Origin: Kalaharituber pfeilii
Lineage: Eukaryota; Ascomycota; Pezizomycetes; Pezizales; Pezizaceae
Reading direction: 5' to 3'
Assembly: GCA_015179045.1 (NCBI GenBank)
Contig: WHUZ01000137.1
Location: forward strand, 44,135 to 108,134
DNA length: 64,000 nucleotides
Shown here one piece after another: positions 10,284 through 24,772 of the stretch. The translations under genes were made by a program, and so were the position numbers. The notes below the pieces were generated by a model. It was not told the origin of the DNA. It worked only from the letters and a program-made list of their open reading frames with translations, and did no database searches. Position 1 is the stretch's first letter. The number at the start of each line of letters is the position of its first letter.

Positions 10284-11093
10284 GGCGAGCCTTGGGGTGT
10301 TTCCGTTTGTCATCGTAGCTGTGGCTCTTCTCTTGCCGTCCCAGCTGAGCTTGAATCTCGTGGGTTGTAGGAATCCTTCTACAAATGCAGCCAGATTCCT
10401 GGCGACTTTTTCGATATAGGCAACTACTTTTTCACGTCTCACGAAGTTGAGGGCTGATTTAATGTCGTCCCCGGCCAAGGCCACCCATTGGGCCCTGCGT
10501 ATTCGAGTTCTGATCTCTTCAGCATCTGCCTCTGTAGGTCTTCAGCCCTCTGGATGGTCGACTTCCTAACTGGTTCTTGTGGAAGAGGGTATTGTGCGTC
10601 TGTAGGATATTCGCCACCACCTTCTGGCCTAGGTTGGCTACCGTGTTGGGTAAGGTTGTGAGCCTCCAGCTGCTGATTTCGGCTCTGTCCTTGCCCTTCT
10701 TGAGGATCATTACAGTTTCGAAGCCTTTTGCGAAGTTGTAGTCCCCATTTATATAGTCTACTACCTCCTCCCGGAGTGCTGCCGAGAGTGTTGTTCTTTT
10801 CAGTAGCTTGATGAGTCTGTATTATATGCTGTCGGGGCGTGGGGCGATCTGGCCTTGGTCTTGCCCAGTGCCTTGTCTATTTCCCGATCCGTGCCCAGTA
10901 GGCCCATGACTTCCCTCTGCCGGAATGGGTTCCTTGCGAGTCTGAAAACGTCCCACGGGGAGCTGATTCTGTCCTCTACCAGATACTCTTCCTAGTAGGT
11001 CTTTTTTCCCCTGATGTTCTCTCTTAGAATCCTCCTCGCCCTAGTTCTGTGTTCACTTGTCACCCCGCTATTCTTTTGTAGTATCTTCCTTAC

Positions 11094-11146
<53 letters not shown>

Positions 11147-11177
11147 TTCATTACTCGCATGCCGCCTAACAGGCTAT

Positions 11178-11957
11178 TTTTTTTTTTTTTTTTTTTTTTT
11201 TTATATCAGTACTCGCATACCGCCCTAAGGGCTACGGCGAGGGTTTTATTATAACAGAAATAAAAACAAGTCAACGTCTAGTTACATGTAGTGCCCGCGA
11301 AACTCCTTCATGGTGCGGGTGGCATGCCCGGTATGTCCTACTTCCGTCCCCTCTCCGATTCATACCGGTCCGACCTTAACCAACGTCCCCCGAGCCTCAC
11401 CCTCCCAACCTCGGTCTCCTTCGCCAAGTAAACTACCGCCGAGCTGGTTTTCTTTCCTTCCTCAACCAGCGTAGTCTTCTTCCTCAACCAGCGAATTCCG
11501 GTGATCTTTCCCAATTCCTTATTCGCTGCCTCCAACAATTGTCTGACCTTCCCTAGGTCCTTCCGTAGGGCGATCCCGTGTACTACGACGCCGGTTTTAA
11601 GTCTGGTGGTGGCATCGGGTTTGGTTGGTGGGGAGGTGGAGGTGCTCTTGGGGCGGGGAGAGGGACCTTTGCGTGATGTGGCTGCCAGGTGGCGCTGGAA
11701 GGCTTCGTCCTGACTCGGCAGCTTTCCTTTGCCCTTCCTGGCGCCGGGGGGAGGTGGGGTCGCGCTCGGAGGCTCCTCTGCGCGGGGTGGTGCTCCCGTG
11801 GCTGTGGGGTCGACCGAGAAGGACGACGCGATCTTTCTGGCCTCCTCATCGCTGAGTTGGCGCTTAATCTCATATGGTTGGTTGGGAGCTGGGGTTTTTC
11901 CCTTCCTCTTCTTCGTTCGAGTAGGGGTGGTGTTGCCGACCGTGCGTGGCGTCGGTG
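11178..11957 (-). mobile_element. Family B gag-only retroelement (780 bp), longest copy
   Basis: Poly(T) and the family B tail in reverse orientation (11178-11240), about 100 bp of 3' UTR, then an open gag-like frame up to the 5' junction. The 9-bp TSD acaggctat (11169-11177 and 11958-11966) is exact and lies in another family B element, giving a nest of three: L2, outer B, inner gag-only element. The shorter family B insertions at 1446 and 29018 align with its 3' UTR and ORF end, so they derive from this family. No RT is encoded, so it must use an enzyme in trans. It is 5' truncated because the ORF has no upstream ATG. Confidence 0.85.
11338..11957 (-). CDS. Gag-like protein of the family B element (5' truncated, still open)
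   Basis: An uninterrupted frame of about 206 codons ends at TAG (11340-11338). From the N-terminal side: a basic patch (TRTKKRKGKTPAP), a short acidic helix (LSDEEARKIASSF), a Pro/Ala-rich linker with PPPPGARKGKGK, then a folded-looking C-terminal block with LRKDLGKVRQLLEAANKELG, IRWLRKK, KTSSAVVYL and VRLGGRWLRSDRYES. The last block matches the gag fragment at 2-301 and resembles the conserved C-terminal region of Tad-like ORF1 proteins. No zinc knuckle follows. It is the least damaged retroelement ORF in the window, suggesting recent activity. RNA-binding function is inferred. Confidence 0.65.
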
Positions 11958-12031
11958 ACAGGCTATGGCGAGGAATCAGATACAGTACATGATGGGTACC
12001 AAGCGCCTGGCATCCCTCACCTCCTTGTTAA

Positions 12032-12100
12032 TCTCGCCATAGCCCAAGGGGCGGCACGCGAGTAATGATATTAAAAAAAAAAAATAAAAATAAAAAAATT
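12032..12100 (+). mobile_element. Family B micro-insertion (69 bp)
   Basis: tcgccatagcccaagggg... with an A-rich tail, flanked by cttgttaa (12024-12031) and cttgtcaa (12101-12108). It lies in L2 downstream of the endonuclease. L1 shows the uninterrupted site (acctccttgtcgaacc). Confidence 0.8.
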
Positions 12101-12333
12101 CTTGTCAAACGACCTCCCGTTATTCTGGCAAATCTTGTGAACCATTGGTTCAGGTCCTTCAGCACTTCGTAGGCGTCTGTCCCTTCTTTCAGGGGTATGT
12201 TCCCCCACTCTTCTACGAAGTTCTCCCACCTGTCCCAGTCTGTAACCTGGATCGTTCTTGTCCTTTCCTGTTGAGTGGTGTTCAGCTGGCCGCTCACCCT
12301 TGTATGGTCCGAACAGGCAATCCACGTCGTCTT

Positions 12334-12392
12334 TTTTTTTTTTCCTTTAAATATCACGTAACCCCGCTTGCAGCTGTTCGCCATGGCAGGGC
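12334..12392 (-). mobile_element. Family A micro-insertion (59 bp) with 14-bp TSD
   Basis: Poly(T) and the reversed family A tail (cacgtaaccccgcttgcagc...), flanked by atccacgtcgtctt (12320-12333) and atccatgtcgtctt (12393-12406). It interrupts the L2 endonuclease just before its SDH motif; removing it restores the frame. Confidence 0.9.
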
Positions 12393-12951
12393 ATCCATGT
12401 CGTCTTGGTTTTGAGCCATTGACCTGGTTTGGTGAATACTAGGTCTAGGAGGGCTGTTCTGGTGCTGCCTTCGATGTTTCTCGTCCAGGTCGCCGTTCCT
12501 TTCTTCACTTGCTGTCGAAGCCCTCTGGCTTCGGTCCATTCTTTGATGGTCCTGCCTCTTGCATCTTGCTTGTTTGACCATTCGCTGTCATGACTGTTGC
12601 AGTCCCCGATGATTATGTCTACTATTCCTATATCCTCCAGTTCTTTTTCGACATCGGCTTCCTGATTCCAGTAAACTCCTGCTATGCGTCGTTCTTCCAA
12701 TTCTACCACTGCATGTCCGCCTTTCCCCTTCACCTTCAGCCCTTCCACCTCATCTTTTCGGACATACACCGCCACTCTCCTCTCCCTCTGTACCGTGTAG
12801 ACCGTTGCAAACGCAGGGTGGAATGTCGTTCCTCCTCCTGGGGTTCTCCAGTTTTCTCCAATGAAAAGAACGTCTATTTTGCTGTCTGCCGCTTCCTGCA
12901 ACGCCAGGTCAGTGCACAGGACCGACCTCCCCACATTCTGGTAAGCTATTT

Positions 12952-15115
12952 TTAGCATGAGTTCTTTCCGCAGCACTGGCATGACTTGGCAAAGGGTTTC
13001 TCATTTAGGTTGACTGGCTCCTCGATTTCTCGCCTTCGTGGTGAGCTCTTCAAGTGTTCTGGCAGCTTTCTAGAACTGCTTCGGGGTCCATTCTATCACC
13101 TGTCCCACGACGAGATGCCTGCAGAATCCGTCTGGAGCTGTATATCTGTATCTCCTGGCCTTGCCAGACTCGTTCTTGCCTAGGTCCTCCCTGAGTAGGA
13201 CCTTGATTTTGGTGCCTCTGAATAGTAGTCCTTCTTTTAGGATTTCCACCACTCCGCCTGACACAAAAATCGAGACCGCCTTGTTGGCTGACTTCACTGG
13301 TACCTACTGGTTGATCAACCTTCTTACTGATCTGGCTTAGATGGCTCCAGGGTTTTCTATCCTTAAATCCTTCTCGATCCTCTGTAGCGACTCTTTTGTG
13401 CTAATGTCGAAAGTTACCAGCTCGACCATTCTATGGTCTCAATCTGCTGTCAAGTGCCGGTGGTCCTTGCTGACTGCTTCTTCTAGTTGTGCCAGTTTCC
13501 GTGGCCCTGACTTGTGCACAGTAACTTCCATGAGTAGTCTCCTCTCTTTTGGAAAGTTTGGATCAAGTACCGTAAACCTGATCTTGTATGGTGAGTTTGG
13601 GCCGAAGTTCTTGTTGATTCTATCTCTCATGGCCTTCTTGTGTTCTAGAAGCCTTTTTGAAGCTGGGTTCTCATCCAGTTCCTTCCAATTCTGCACGCCG
13701 GAGAGTCTGGCCTGCCACATTCTTTTTGCTGGCGATGGTCTGCCGCCCTCTACCTTTTGCTGGCTCTCAGCCCTCGCTGCTGCTGTGTCCCCTGCTGGCG
13801 GTGCAGGATGCTGGATCGTGTTCTGTGTCGGTTGCGGTGCGTGCTGAGTCGTGTGTTGTGCCGGCTGCGGTGTGTTTTTTGCCCTGGCTGTCTTGGCTTG
13901 GACCTCCCTGGGCTTCGGCGTGACCTTTGGCGCTGCTTCCCTGGATGCTTTCGCGTTCCCTTTTGGCCCTCTGGGTGCTCCTAGTGGTGCGACTGGTGTC
14001 TACTATGGTGTCAGGTCTATCGGCTTTTCTTCCTTCTTTTGGGCCCTCAGCGTCTCTGCCTCCTCTATGTGCTTGCTGTTCTCTAGCCCCCCAAGGTGGA
14101 TTGGATGCCCTCCATCTTCTCTGGTTCTGGGAGTAGTTCTGGGTTTGGTGCGGTCCCCTTGGTTTGTGCCATCGCCCTCATCGCCTCCCCTCTGTGCTTG
14201 CTGTTCTTCAGCCCCCCGAAGTCGACGCCTTCCATCAGTTGGGGCGCGCTTTCAATTTGGACCGGTATTGTCAGTGTGCTTAGCTCGATGCTCTCCATCT
14301 TGTCTGTTGCTGGAGGTTGATGTGGTCCACCTCGTGGCGTTGCTGGGCTCTCGATCACCAAGGGGTGTCAGCATCTGTCTGATTAGCCACAGTTGGCTCT
14401 GAAAGTCCAGTTTCATCACCAGCCCTGTGGTGGCTCGGTGGACTGCGGCCATAATGTCTATGCGGGCTGCTCTCTCCTTCTTCCCCAGGTACCAGTTCCT
14501 GGCCTCCCTCTCATGGGAGCCCTACTCGACTGGTCCGTGGGCTTCTTCTATGCCTCTGATTGAATCTACCAGACCCCACATGGCTCTGACTAGTCCTTCC
14601 CTGACGTATATGTCCTCTGACCTGTCCCTAGCTCCCGTTCCATCTTCAGGCCCCCGTAGACCCAGTCACTGACCAGACTGCGTCACTCTGCCGTGGCTAC
14701 CTTTCTTCTTTCCTCCTCAAGTCTCGCTTCCTCCTGTGCTTCCCTCTCCATCCTCCTTTTCCTAAACTCCATGATCTCCGTCCAGTCTTGGGTGTATGGC
14801 GTGTATTTTCTCCATTTGATGCCTGCTGAAGTACCGGATCTCCGAGGCGGCGGTGGTGGCGGCACCTGGAGCTCAATGTCTGGTATCTCTAGGGTGTTCG
14901 TTTCCCTTATTGCTGGAGTGAGCAGCGGTGGTGGCGGTGTATACAGGCCGCCGCTTTCCCCTGTGCCCAACCTTGGGTTCGCGGCGATTGGTATAGCCGT
15001 CCTAACAGAGCTCGCGTCGTCGTCGGCGTCTTCATCTTCATCATATGTGTCGGGGATCTCCTTCTGTTCATCCGTAGTCCTGTGTACCCTGCGGTGCTCA
15101 ACTGCCCCAACCCTT
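12952..15115 (-). pseudogene. L2 ORF1 (gag-like), broken
   Basis: The N-terminal segment is acidic then proline-rich (DEDEDADDDASS, a PPPPP stretch) and followed by a charged helix (MEFRKRRMEREAQEEARLEEE) at 14970-14683. The middle segments include MWQARLSGVQNWKELDENP at 13720 and a long Arg/Lys-rich frame. Then comes ARRYRYTAPDGFCRHL with GQVIEW at 13200-13070, and a short CQCCGKNSC knuckle just before the stop. The stop TAA (12954-12952) overlaps the ORF2 ATG (12958). Several stops and frame changes separate the pieces. The role in the RNP is inferred from position and the knuckle. Confidence 0.6.
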
Positions 15116-15130
15116 TATCAGTGCTGCAAT

Positions 15131-15885
15131 TCATTCAAATAACATTTCTCTATGCATGTATTTCTATTATATAGCTTTACAGAGCCCCTGTACTTCTTTC
15201 TCGTGAAACAATAGCTCAACACTGCAATCAGCCTAAGTAAGTGAAAATGTACTCTTTGACAATGACAGTAACTTTCTGCACATTAGTCTGATAGTCACAA
15301 AGCTTGGTATACTTGTTTAGCATAAGCAACAAAGTATAAATTGAGATGCAAAGGCCTCAGGTAATCTCATTCATACATGGTGATTCAAAAGCATATACTC
15401 GTATATGATTGAATATATGCCAGAATATGTCACCCCTCATATGCTACAAACGAGGAAAAACATGTGAACAATAATTTACTATGTTCTCTCATGCTCTGGC
15501 TTTGATTTAAGCCCACTTGAAGGTATTTGCATTCACAGTAGCTCTGTACATAGGTTAAGAGATTTGATCGGTTTCCCGGTAATGATCGGTTTCTGGGTGA
15601 AGCACTCTAGATCTTTGCTAGTAATCCTACCGCTATCCAATATATCAACGATATCTTGGTTCAGTGAAGTCCAAGACTCGGAGGCACCGATGAGTTCGAC
15701 CCATTGTGCCTGAACATGAAAGCAGTGCTGCGAGGCGTCAAAGGAGGATGAAAGCAATATTGTGCTACCTGCTTTAAGGAATCGAGGTGGGGTTCTGCAG
15801 CGGTCCATATAAACATTGTTCATAGACTTTAGTGCCTGTCAATGTGGATCAGGATCCAATAGCGGACGAGATCAACGTACTAATT
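15131..15885. other. Intergenic, mostly AT-rich
   Basis: A minus-strand frame of 96 codons at 15533-15823 (starting MNNVYMDRCRTPPRF) has a fairly protein-like composition, but I recognise no domain and see no splice partners. It may be a gene relic. Nothing else is supported. Confidence 0.3.
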
Positions 15886-15915
15886 AGCCCTTAGGGCGGC
15901 ATGCGATTAATGAAA

Positions 15916-15940
<25 letters not shown>
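15886..15940 (+). mobile_element. Family B micro-insertion (55 bp) with perfect TSD
   Basis: Only about 33 bp of tail (agcccttagggcggcatgcg...) plus A22, flanked by cgtactaatt at 15876-15885 and 15941-15950. It is the cleanest example of this class in non-repetitive DNA. Confidence 0.9.
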
Positions 15941-15946
<6 letters not shown>

Positions 15947-15950
15947 AATT

Positions 15951-17198
15951 GCAGAGGAACAAAATGAAGGAAAGGGAAAATGAGGTGATCGAGCAGCTAT
16001 TGACACAATCAGACAACACAGTAGTCTAGGACTGACTTCATATACTACTAGATCTGTTTGGCTGAACTTAACTTCAAATGTGTCGTTACTTTTCACCCGC
16101 TATCCAAGAAACCTCAATGGTCCAGAAAATTTGGGTCTCATAACTCATTGCCCGAATGGAGTCTAGGTATTGTTCGTCTACAACTAGGCGCTTTGCCGAT
16201 TATGATGTAGAAAGCCTTCGAGAACTACTAACACGGGATGAGAACCGCTGAGTCAACTTTCAAGAGCTACAAGCCATAGTAGGCTAGCATCCAGCGTCCT
16301 GTGCGGTTATCAATAAAGGTGAATTCAGTTTCAACTCTAAAGAATCACGTTCCGGCCATCCCTCGATTCTTGTATGAAACTGACTTACACATCAAACTGT
16401 TTCATGAACAGAAATTCGTTGTCAAAAACATTGATAGTAAGGGATTGTGCGGCAGGTATTACTTCCATAGACTATCACTTCTTGGTACTCATGTAAATAT
16501 GTACAGTAAGTGAGACAGTGATGAGTTGATCACATACGGTAGCGCTGAAGATGTTTCAAAAGCAACTGAAATACGAGCACCCAGGAAGTAGAATGGCGGC
16601 AACCATGTTGTATACTGTAAATATGAGTATCAAACAAGCATTTCGTACAACTCGAGGCATTGGAAAAAAAAAATATTGTCCAAAGAAAGGGTGTGGGAGC
16701 CTTGGTCATGATGGTATTGAAACATCGTCTATTGTGCCAGCCAGTTCCCATATTGACGGTAAGCGCGTAACCTTACAACATAAAACTATAAACAACAGGA
16801 AACTAAGAAAACAGCAACAAATATCATACCCATTAAAGTCAAAAAGAGTAATGTATCAAGGCTAAAAGTGGAAATGGATATAAGTGTATCAGACAAGAAA
16901 AAATAAGTCGAAACAAGAAGTTTGTACACGGTAGAGAAGTTAGTATACGCATAGAAATAGAGACGGTACAATCAAATACAGGTTTTTCCCCCAAGGTCGG
17001 CTGCCCGGTATCAATAAATGCAGAAAATATATTCGAATCCCCAAAATCCGTTTTCAAATAATCAAGTCCCGAAATGCCCATCGATCACTGCCAAAAATCA
17101 CTGACATGTCCACACTTTTTTTTTCTTTTTTTTTTATAATGTCCACACTTTGGCATGCTATGTTAATACCATGACAATTACCTCATTGCGCCACATTC
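15951..17198. other. Intergenic, 3' side of the nitrate-regulator gene
   Basis: AT-rich; short frames without recognisable motifs; a T-rich tract near 17117-17137. The terminator of the neighbouring minus-strand gene should lie here, but I cannot assign a poly(A) signal with confidence. Confidence 0.4.
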
Positions 17199-21309
<4,111 letters not shown>

Positions 21310-24300
21310 TGTTTCAAAAAAATTGAATAAATGAGTTTATCTTTGCGAGGAAAATATGGAGTTCAAGAAGGTCATCCCTCGGAGACGGTCAACTATAGCT
21401 GTCCCGCAAGGTCCTAAAATCAATCAGCAACGTTCCTCAGAGCTCAGCACTGTGTATTCTGGTATTCGAGCTGTAGCTAAACTCGATGGAGGAAAAGATC
21501 TTTATTGGTTGATTGGGCCCGCATAACAAGATGATGAAATAAAGTCTCGTGGTAGTGCAACAAAAAGGTGGGTAGGTGAGGGGCACTGCACCTGTCCCAG
21601 TTGTGGATTGAGGACTACGCAAGGGCCAACGGGTAGCAACACAAGGATGAGGGGAGCTGGGGTAGATAAGAGCAACGGAGTTTCTTTAGCGGGAAGCTCT
21701 ACACCCTCACGATCGGATAGCGTAAAAGTGCATAGGTGGACGTGGTGCCCAACCGTTGTATTGTGTCGCGCAAAAAGCCGCCAGTCCCTGGGGCAAATTT
21801 GTAATTAGGTATTGTGGCGAACGCTTAACACACCTTTTTTCCTGTGAAAAAAAAGCCCTGCCAATTTAGTGCTAGTCAGACATAGAGCAGCATTGGCGGA
21901 GGCGCCTGGCTAGGCCCTTATCTCAAAGCAAGTGACGAAATCGGGTCAAGATCGGCTAGGGACAATGACCTGTGGTGCTGCCATCAAATGTGCATGTGCA
22001 GGGATTTCCACAGCCGACTTGCATGCACATGCAGGCCAAAACACATACTTGCTGATACATGTTGCATGCGCGAGCTGGGAATGAAAAAGAAAACAAAAAG
22101 GAAAAAGGAATGAAGAATAAAAGTGGAAGTAATGGTGGAACAGCTTTCAGTGCAACGTCAGAATCCCTGGACAGACGATGCAAATTCACTCCTTGGTATT
22201 TGTGCAAGTAGCAGCCCAGTTCAATTGTAGAGTATACATTCGATTAAGCGATGGGCCGCAGGTGGCCACTGTAGAAACTCCAGGGTGCAACTACCATCAC
22301 CAATGGAGCAGCTTTATGTGGATTTGCGGATGTAATCCAGAGGTTTAGTTCAATTCAACTAGCATTATCTGGCCAAGTCGGCGATCATTTAGAAGTTAAT
22401 CAAGACGCCTGATCCTCATGATTGAGTATGACCTTTTGGCTGTAATCACATTTCATTACTCCCTTCACTCGACGCCCGCAATGGCCAGACATCAAATGTT
22501 GCAATGTTGATCCACCCATCAGCGTGAGCTTCATCAAACTGAAAGGCAGCAGCGAAAGGAAAAATCGATGTCTATTCATCGTGATGCAGCGCGAGACCAA
22601 TAAAATATCTCTTGCCGTCTAGACAACTTGCGGCTGGTAGTTAGTACTCGCATGATGTGACAGATACAGTCCTTCATTACGACTATTGAAAATCCACTAA
22701 AGATCTTCCACAACGCGAAAGGAAAAGCGCCAAGTAGCTTGTCAGAGGAGGGGAGGTGCAATACGAATCGACAGTCGCTATTGAGTTCTACGCTGTATCG
22801 ATATGGACTTGCAACGTTTTCTGGGTAAGCATTCCTTGCACCCTTAGATACCATCAATGAGAAGGATTTATACCCTTAAAGGCCTGTGCACTTTTCTACT
22901 CCAGTGCATCCATATCTTACTTGCAAACACAGTAGTAAGTACTCGAGAATATCCAATTACAACTTTACAAAAGTCCAGTGCCTAAATTCCGTCCCCACTG
23001 GCGCCCGTAGCCTTCGTTCATACAAACTGTATGAAACCACGGGGACTAGCATAATGAAACCATGCCTAGCCTCGCGCCTAAAACCATGCCATCAATCGAA
23101 CAGGTGAACTAACCAGCATGTCTTTTTTTGAGTGCCCAAGCGATAAAAATAGTGAATAAAAAATAAATAAAAATAAAAGATAATCCATAGCAAGGAAGCG
23201 GAAAAATTTTGAAAGGCTTGGCACTACCCCCTCGGCTGAGCGCTGATAAGAGCATTTGATTGGCCTGTTGATTCACGATCAGCAATCGGTTGCCTTTCCC
23301 AGGGTCCATGCAGACGTACCCCACGCGCACGGCCTATACTAGGACGACCCCGCGCCCAAGTGTCAAGCAAAATATGTAGGGCCTCCACTGGCCGTGTAAG
23401 TAAGCTGCAATGCCACTGCTGTAGTAGGAGGCACTATGCAGCTAGGAAGACGGGACACTGCAGAGAGCAGTGACCACTACCGTCGGGAACTTAGAAGCGC
23501 GGCTAAAGGAAAGTTTGCTGCGGCAGTATTAAAAATTGCGAGGCCCAGAGAAACAAAGGAGGTGATGTGGGGACTAGCTATTATAAAAATATGCAGATTG
23601 GAAAGGCTAGCCATTTGGGTTTTGACTAGAAAATCACTGAAATACAAGGGTAGAGGAAAAGCTCTTACGAAAAATAGAACCGGCCGCTTGCGTTTGTAAT
23701 TCACATTGGGCGACAATGAACAAGTAGGGGCGACCTCCACAAAACATGTGGTAATTTTTAGGGAAACAAATTTGTTTGGCTCCAAGCCAAGAGTTGGCAA
23801 TATCATAATTGGCAGTTTGAAGCCAGTTATGAACTGACTAAGAATTGTCCGAAAAATTTGCACAAGGACATGATACTTTACTCCACATACATTGCTACGC
23901 CAGCTCTGAGTGTTCTGATACATGCAGGTTCCTTGATGTATTTACGGATAATTTTGTCTTGAAGTAAATGAATTATAAGTATTTGGTTAGCAGCTACATT
24001 GTCAAAGGTCTGAGTAACATGAAGCAGGGCCAAACCGGTCACAGGTTGAGAGGTGCAAAATGAATCCTAAGCGCAGAGTGGCGAAAAAGCAACATCTTGT
24101 GAGCCACGACTCGAGTAACACATGAGTAGCTTATTCAATCGATGATCAAGCAGGAGCTCCAAAGAGAGCGATTTCGGCACGTCTCAGGCGGGGAAGCAAT
24201 CCGTATGATATGGCATCGGAGTGCTCAAGTGGGGCGTACCCGGGAGTGCGCAAGCTCTGACACCTCTCTGCTTCCAGTCTTTGACAACTATGCGTTTTGG

Positions 24301-24701
24301 AAATTGCAGCTCTAAATATCTGAGCTGGATTGGGGAAATGGATGAATCACATAAATATCCACGTCGTCACACACATTACAGTCCCAGAGAAGACGGCGCT
24401 TCCGGGGAACCCTGATACGGAATGGTAAGAACTGTTTACGATCTGCCCGTCCCAGAACCACGGTACAGTCATAGGTCACAGATCTCGAGGCGCCCTAACC
24501 TGCCGGAAAATTTGCTCCATTGGTCCGGTGGCGGGGTGGCAAATATCTCTACACATAGAAGCATCCTCGCTTGATAGGTCTTTATACACGGATCCTCGTC
24601 CACTTCCATCACATCATATCATACTGGTAACGAATAGACGGGGGTGATGTAGATGGGGCTAACAGTGGGTATGAGAAATCCTTGAATGCCTTTCACTGGA
24701 A
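21310..24701. other. Gene-poor intergenic region upstream of nirA
   Basis: The nirA promoter must lie in the first part. The rest is AT-rich. A minus-strand frame of 148 codons at 23477-23923 has no recognisable motif and is probably chance. No repeats with clear ends were found. Confidence 0.4.
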
Positions 24702-24772
24702 GCATCAGTGGTCCAGTGGTATGATGAATCGTTGCCATCGATTCGACCGGGGTTCGATTCCCCGCTGATGCA
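24702..24772 (+). tRNA. tRNA-Gly (anticodon GCC)
   Basis: A 71-nt cloverleaf without intron. The acceptor stem GCATCAG pairs with CTGATGC. The D arm is GTC...GAT, the anticodon stem AATCG/CGATT encloses loop TTGCCAT (anticodon GCC), and the T arm is CGGGG-TTCGATT-CCCCG. The discriminator is A. The A and B boxes (TGGTCCAGTGG, GGTTCGATTCC) are intact, and a T5 Pol III terminator follows at 24800-24804. It decodes GGC and GGT. An identical gene lies at 55160-55230. Confidence 0.96.

Larger units (their letters stand above)
11097..11996 (-). mobile_element. Outer family B element (about 120 bp) split by a second element
   Basis: Poly(T) at 11097-11144 and the family B tail to 11177 continue, after an internal 789-bp insertion (element plus one TSD copy), at 11967-11996. 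The 6-bp flanks taccaa (11091-11096 and 11997-12002) are identical. Host sequence is L2 ORF2 downstream of the endonuclease. Confidence 0.8.
8060..12958 (-). pseudogene. L2 ORF2: endonuclease, RT, RNase H, Cys finger (broken)
   Basis: The endonuclease is open from the ATG at 12958 through YQNVGRS, FIGENW and IIGDCNSHD, and across the family A insertion at 12334-12392 into ACSDHTRVSG. RT pieces: KKGKDRAEISSWR near 10700, a GTPQGSPLSP block split by the solo LTR, and YVNDF near 9675 where the catalytic motif should be YVDD (first Asp changed to Asn). RNase H: YPDGSRI, NDAELIAMAKAL, LLTDSK and GNEKAD (8880-8540). The terminal finger reads YRWCGEGEET, with Tyr replacing the first Cys. Multiple frame breaks confirm it is dead. 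Confidence 0.8.
8041..15130 (-). mobile_element. LINE copy L2 (Tad-like), near full length but riddled with nested insertions
   Basis: Reading from 15130 down, L2 shows a proline-rich ORF1 N-terminus, ORF1 core and knuckle, endonuclease, reverse transcriptase, RNase H and terminal finger. It has been hit by at least six later insertions: family A at 12334-12392 and 9181-9243; family B at 12032-12100 and 11097-11996 (itself split by a gag-only element at 11178-11957); and a solo LTR at 9761-10283 with a further family B insertion inside. Removing them leaves about 5.6 kb. The 5' end near 15130 lacks a start codon, so it is slightly 5' truncated. Frameshifts and stops make it inactive. Confidence 0.85.
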
